From Lachnospiraceae bacterium (lineage in GTDB: Bacteria; Bacillota; Clostridia; Lachnospirales; Lachnospiraceae), in assembly GCA_910575445.1 (NCBI GenBank), contig CAJTFW010000007.1, positions 1 through 64,000 of the forward strand: DNA of 64,000 nucleotides. Reading direction: 5' to 3'. The notes under the pieces are model-generated. The model searched no databases. It was not told the origin of the DNA and saw only the letters and a list, made by a program, of their open reading frames with translations. Both the position numbers and the translations under genes were made by a program. Within the stretch, counting starts at the first letter, position 1. Each line of letters begins with the position of its first letter. This document shows positions 60,987 through 64,000 of the stretch, piece after piece.

Positions 60987-63203
60987 TTATTCCACCGTCA
61001 TCCGATGGCTATACGCTCCCTGCACCACATACTCTTTTTCATTTTTGGTAAATCTCACCCAAAACGTCACATTCCCCATCCGATAATTTGCCACCAGGCA
61101 CTGGCTCTCTTCATCAAATACCGCTTCACCAGAATCCTCATACGCCTTCAGCACCTCCTGCACATCGCTCTCAAGAATCATCCGTTCTTCCATCTGTTCT
61201 TTTACGCCATCCTGATACACTACTGGCAGCATCACATCCACCTCCCAGTCCTCATTCCAAATCTCTTTTAGCAATTTCTGCTTTAGCAAAAGCCGATTCG
61301 CTCTTCTTGCTGACAAATCCGGCACGGGCAAAGGCTCCACCCCATAGGAAAGCTCCAAGATATGACAGCTATCTGCTCCCACTCTCTGAAACTGGTCCCT
61401 GCATCCCATACAGTAGGTTAGCACCGGATATGCACTTCTGTCTGCTGCAAACTTTGCCTTTTTTATAGAGACCTCTTTATTTGCATATTTTACAAGCCCC
61501 CCGTAGCCACAGCAAGGAGCCAAATCCCCTTCAAACGGAACCTCTGCCACCTCTATGCCAAGTGCCTTTACAAACGCACGTACATCCTCTTGCATCTTCT
61601 GATTGCCACGTGCCCCACAGGCATCATGAAGCGCCACCTTCTTAGATGTCACCTTCTCCACACCCAAATCAAGCAGTACCTCCCAGATGCCAACCGTTCT
61701 GACCTTTGTATATTCCTCAAATACCTGCTTGCAAGTCGGACAGGCACAGATAAGTTCTGGCTCTCCCATCTTTTGCCATACCTTTGTAAACTGCTCCATC
61801 GAAGCTTTCAAAAGGTCCTCTCTCGCTGCCCATTTTGATATCGCCCCACAGCAGCCAAGCAAAAGTCCCACGCCGCCCTCTAACCGATGAAGTAAATCCT
61901 TATAAGCAGCCTCCACAGTCCCTGGTGATACGGCTGCTGCCTGACACCCTGGAAAGAACAGATATCTGCATTTCTGATACCCCGGCTGCGCCTTCGCCAA
62001 AAAAGCCTCCCCATTGGAAAACTCCTGGTCTAGAAGTGCAAATTCATGCGTAGATGGTGGCATCTTCTTTGTCTCTACCATTGTATGTTTTGCAATCTTA
62101 CATACATCGGGATAGTCAAATCCATTAGGACATGCCGCTTTACACTGTCCGCACTCATCACAGGCATTAATCATCCCATTTGCCATATGATTGCCCATAA
62201 CGATGGACATATTGTTATATATTTCACGAATTGCCGCCTTTGGATTCCTCTTATAGTGTTGCAGATAAGCACATCCTTTGACACACTCTAAGCACTGACA
62301 CTGGATACACCGCTTTGCCTCCTCTACCGCGCCCTCCTTTGTCACATGCTCTATATCTGTCACGGTTTTTGAACCTTCCACCCCATCTAAGGTCACAAAA
62401 AGCCGGCTTTTCTCCTTTTTTTCTCTCTTCTCTTGGTCTATTTGGACTCCTTGCATCTGCCGGTCTGTCATAAGCGCCGCATATCTGGCTTCCGCCAGTA
62501 TCTGCTCTGCTTTTTCTCTTCTCTCTACCTTTATAATCCCATCTAAAATGCCTGTCCACAAAAGTTCTGGCGATACTATCACGCCATCCATTCCCTCTGC
62601 CCATCCTGGCAGATTCTCTTTTAGAAGCTGCTCTTGTGTCTTTCTCTCAATCCGAAGCCCGCCAAAAGCCCGAAGCTCTAACTTTTTCTCTTCTTCTGTA
62701 AGCCCCCAACCATTCAGTGCTTCTTCCATCGTAATGCACACCGTATACCAAAATACTTCATAACCCTTCTTCCCAAGTTCCCAACAGCATGCAAGCGCAA
62801 ACAAATCATCCCCAATGACTGCCACTTTCTGTTTCTTCTTTGGAAGCATAAAACGGTTTATCGTCCCTGCGCCCCCATACAGCGCACAGGCTCTCTCTAA
62901 TGCCTGAAGGGAGATTCCATCTCCCATCTTAGACAGTATACACGCTTTGGTACACGCTCCACCACAGTTTTTTGAAAGTAAAAACAAAAAAGGCGTCGCT
63001 GTGCGAATCACTCCCGCTGCCTTTGTAAAATCTCCCTTTGCCACATAGGCACAGACACTGCGCATATCAATCTCTAACGGACAGGTATCCATACAAGCGG
63101 GCAAATCCTCCCTGGTACAGACCGCCTCTCTCTTATGCAGCTCCTCCTGCCCAAAAGCCTGCTTCATCAAATAATGCTTTCCTACAAACCCCTTCTCTTC
63201 CAT
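60987..63203 (-). CDS. Hybrid iron-sulfur oxidoreductase: GltD-like N-terminus, dicluster ferredoxin and CCG domains
   Basis: A 738-aa protein. The N-terminal Fer4_20-like region carries C37, C41, C51, C80, C84 and C88. A reduced nucleotide-binding region follows (VAVIGDDLFALACC, about 125-230) in which the GxGxxG motif is lost. A dicluster ferredoxin occupies about 299-358 (C299-C311, C348-C358). Two CCG (HdrB-like) halves run from about 405 to 600 (FFPGCQ, GCCG, CPTCKQ, HDACG, PCCGYGG). It opens the TrsS-type operon, and its architecture suggests electron transfer to or from the neighbouring Mo enzyme. In comparable clusters it is labelled pyridine nucleotide-disulfide oxidoreductase/dicluster-binding protein. 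Confidence 0.85.
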   Translation of the reverse strand: MEEKGFVGKHYLMKQAFGQEELHKREAVCTREDLPACMDTCPLEIDMRSVCAYVAKGDFTKAAGVIRTATPFLFLLSKNCGGACTKACILSKMGDGISLQALERACALYGGAGTINRFMLPKKKQKVAVIGDDLFALACCWELGKKGYEVFWYTVCITMEEALNGWGLTEEEKKLELRAFGGLRIERKTQEQLLKENLPGWAEGMDGVIVSPELLWTGILDGIIKVERREKAEQILAEARYAALMTDRQMQGVQIDQEKREKKEKSRLFVTLDGVEGSKTVTDIEHVTKEGAVEEAKRCIQCQCLECVKGCAYLQHYKRNPKAAIREIYNNMSIVMGNHMANGMINACDECGQCKAACPNGFDYPDVCKIAKHTMVETKKMPPSTHEFALLDQEFSNGEAFLAKAQPGYQKCRYLFFPGCQAAAVSPGTVEAAYKDLLHRLEGGVGLLLGCCGAISKWAAREDLLKASMEQFTKVWQKMGEPELICACPTCKQVFEEYTKVRTVGIWEVLLDLGVEKVTSKKVALHDACGARGNQKMQEDVRAFVKALGIEVAEVPFEGDLAPCCGYGGLVKYANKEVSIKKAKFAADRSAYPVLTYCMGCRDQFQRVGADSCHILELSYGVEPLPVPDLSARRANRLLLKQKLLKEIWNEDWEVDVMLPVVYQDGVKEQMEERMILESDVQEVLKAYEDSGEAVFDEESQCLVANYRMGNVTFWVRFTKNEKEYVVQGAYSHRMTVE

Positions 63204-63241
63204 CCTGTCCCCCTATTATTCTCAAATCAGATAATAAACAT

Positions 63242-63281
63242 AAAAAGACAGAGCTGCCGCCACACTTGCGACAGCTCTATC
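63242..63281 (-). terminator. Terminator of the Mo hydroxylase gene
   Basis: A 14-bp stem with some G-U pairs (63247-63260 with 63268-63281) and five U on the minus strand, 12 bp past the stop. It separates the Mo hydroxylase gene from the TrsS-type operon; no strong promoter is evident in the 40 bp after it, so the operon may depend on read-through. Confidence 0.88.
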
Positions 63282-63292
63282 TCTATCCTTTT

Positions 63293-64000
63293 TTACAGCG
63301 CGTCAATTGCTGCCTTTACAACTTCTGGACGTGCAGGAATCTTCGTTACACGTGCACCGGTTGCATTGTAAATTGCATTCAGAATTGCCGGATGTGGAGC
63401 TGCGAGTGGTCCCTCGCCACAGCCTGCTGCACCATACGGTCCTAATGGACGTGGATGGTTGGTCTGATAAACCAGCTCAATATCATCAGGAATATCATTC
63501 GGGTATGGAATACCACATTTCTGAAGCGTTGTATGTTTCTTCAGGTCCTCAAAGTCCTCAGACAATGCCAGACCGATACCTTGTGCAATCGCACCCATAA
63601 CCTGGCCATCTACAACAATCTTGTTGATAATGGTACCAAAGTCAGATACCATTGTAAACTTCACAACTTTTACCTTACCTGTTGCCATCTCTACACGAAC
63701 AACTGGAAGGGAGATACAATACATATAGACAGAGAATGGATTTCCTTGTGCAGTCTCCATATCACAATCGGAACAATCCGTAGCTACCCATTTACCCTCA
63801 TACTTCAGAGCCAGGCCTTCTGCCTTCATCTCATCGTAGGTACGGAAGGTACCATCTGCCTTCTTCATTGCATCAATCAGAAGCTCACAAGCTACGCGTG
63901 TTGCGTTACCAGACATAACGTTTGAACGAGAACCACCTGCCGGACCAGAGTTTGGAGTAATTCCAGTATCGTTCATCACAAGTTTAATTCTGTCTGGAGT
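63293..64000 (-). CDS. Xanthine-dehydrogenase-family molybdoenzyme, molybdopterin-binding C-terminus (partial)
   Basis: The last ~235 codons of a molybdenum hydroxylase; the gene continues past the right edge, and the frame is open to base 64000. TPNSGPAGGSRSNVMSGNAT and the C-terminal CGEGPLAAPHPAILNAI segment, with the conserved catalytic Glu, identify the molybdopterin-binding subunit. These are closest in my memory to aldehyde oxidoreductases of Desulfovibrio type. The substrate cannot be read from this fragment. It precedes a cluster of DVU_1551-1557 type proteins, the same association as around DVU_1559. Confidence 0.92.
   Translation of the reverse strand, partial: TPDRIKLVMNDTGITPNSGPAGGSRSNVMSGNATRVACELLIDAMKKADGTFRTYDEMKAEGLALKYEGKWVATDCSDCDMETAQGNPFSVYMYCISLPVVRVEMATGKVKVVKFTMVSDFGTIINKIVVDGQVMGAIAQGIGLALSEDFEDLKKHTTLQKCGIPYPNDIPDDIELVYQTNHPRPLGPYGAAGCGEGPLAAPHPAILNAIYNATGARVTKIPARPEVVKAAIDAL

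Overview
The window looks like the chromosome of an anaerobic Clostridia member, most likely Lachnospiraceae. The 5' part of a 16S rRNA gene at the left edge reads as a Clostridium cluster XIVa type. The rpoD/dnaG block, type III glutamine synthetase, trimeric [FeFe]-hydrogenase and tungsten aldehyde oxidoreductase agree with this. Both edges cut genes: 16S rRNA on the left and a xanthine-dehydrogenase-family molybdoenzyme on the right. I saw no tRNA, CRISPR array, transposase or prophage gene.

Layout. 1-850: start of an rRNA operon (minus strand) with two tandem consensus promoters. 0.85-8.9 kb: five-gene MoxR/vWA operon related to E. coli yehLMPQ. 9.0-11.1 kb: repeat-rich surface protein plus a small membrane protein. 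11.3-20.1 kb: nitrogen assimilation (gltB; glnN-purF), with a terminator-like hairpin in the leader of both gltB and glnN. 20.1-24.2 kb: lipoprotein, nicotinamidase-like hydrolase, rhamnulokinase and an orphan histidine kinase. 24.3-28.4 kb: trimeric [FeFe]-hydrogenase. 28.5-39.1 kb: ModE-like regulator, moaA, and a minus-strand run AOR-moaD-moeB-tupABC-moeA-moeA/PBP-MOSC, i.e. tungstate import, pterin cofactor synthesis and a tungsten enzyme. 39.2-42.9 kb: TM1266-like regulator, hydG and hydF, then a mogA/moaB gene. 42.9-44.3 kb: small conserved gene, RNase P RNA and a dispersed repeat. 44.4-53.9 kb: macromolecular-synthesis operon (GlgX-like, DUF5662, dgt, dnaG, rpoD, trmK, Nif3, nucleoside kinase). 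54.1-64 kb: a ten-gene cluster of the DVU_1551-1559 / TrsS-TrsM type next to a molybdenum hydroxylase.

How it works together. The middle 40 kb is organised around metal redox enzymes. TupABC brings in tungstate. MoaA, MoaD, MoeB, MogA and two MoeA proteins handle pterin and metal insertion, although moaC and moaE are not in the window. AOR is a tungsten enzyme using ferredoxin. HydABC can exchange electrons among ferredoxin, NAD(P)H and H2, and HydG/HydF build its H-cluster (hydE is not here). The right end holds a second cofactor enzyme and an uncharacterised maturation-like module: radical SAM protein, methyltransferase, C-GCAxxG-C-C protein, MobA-like/HD protein, class V PLP enzyme, CoA-ligase-like protein and an iron-sulfur oxidoreductase.

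Most notable: a ~430 bp non-coding double-hairpin element present twice with a compensatory base change; the TrsS-type cluster with a cysteine-triplet-rich insert in its radical SAM protein; a GlgX-like protein that has lost most GH13 catalytic residues; a structured leader before the tungsten enzyme gene; and leader attenuators on both nitrogen-assimilation genes.
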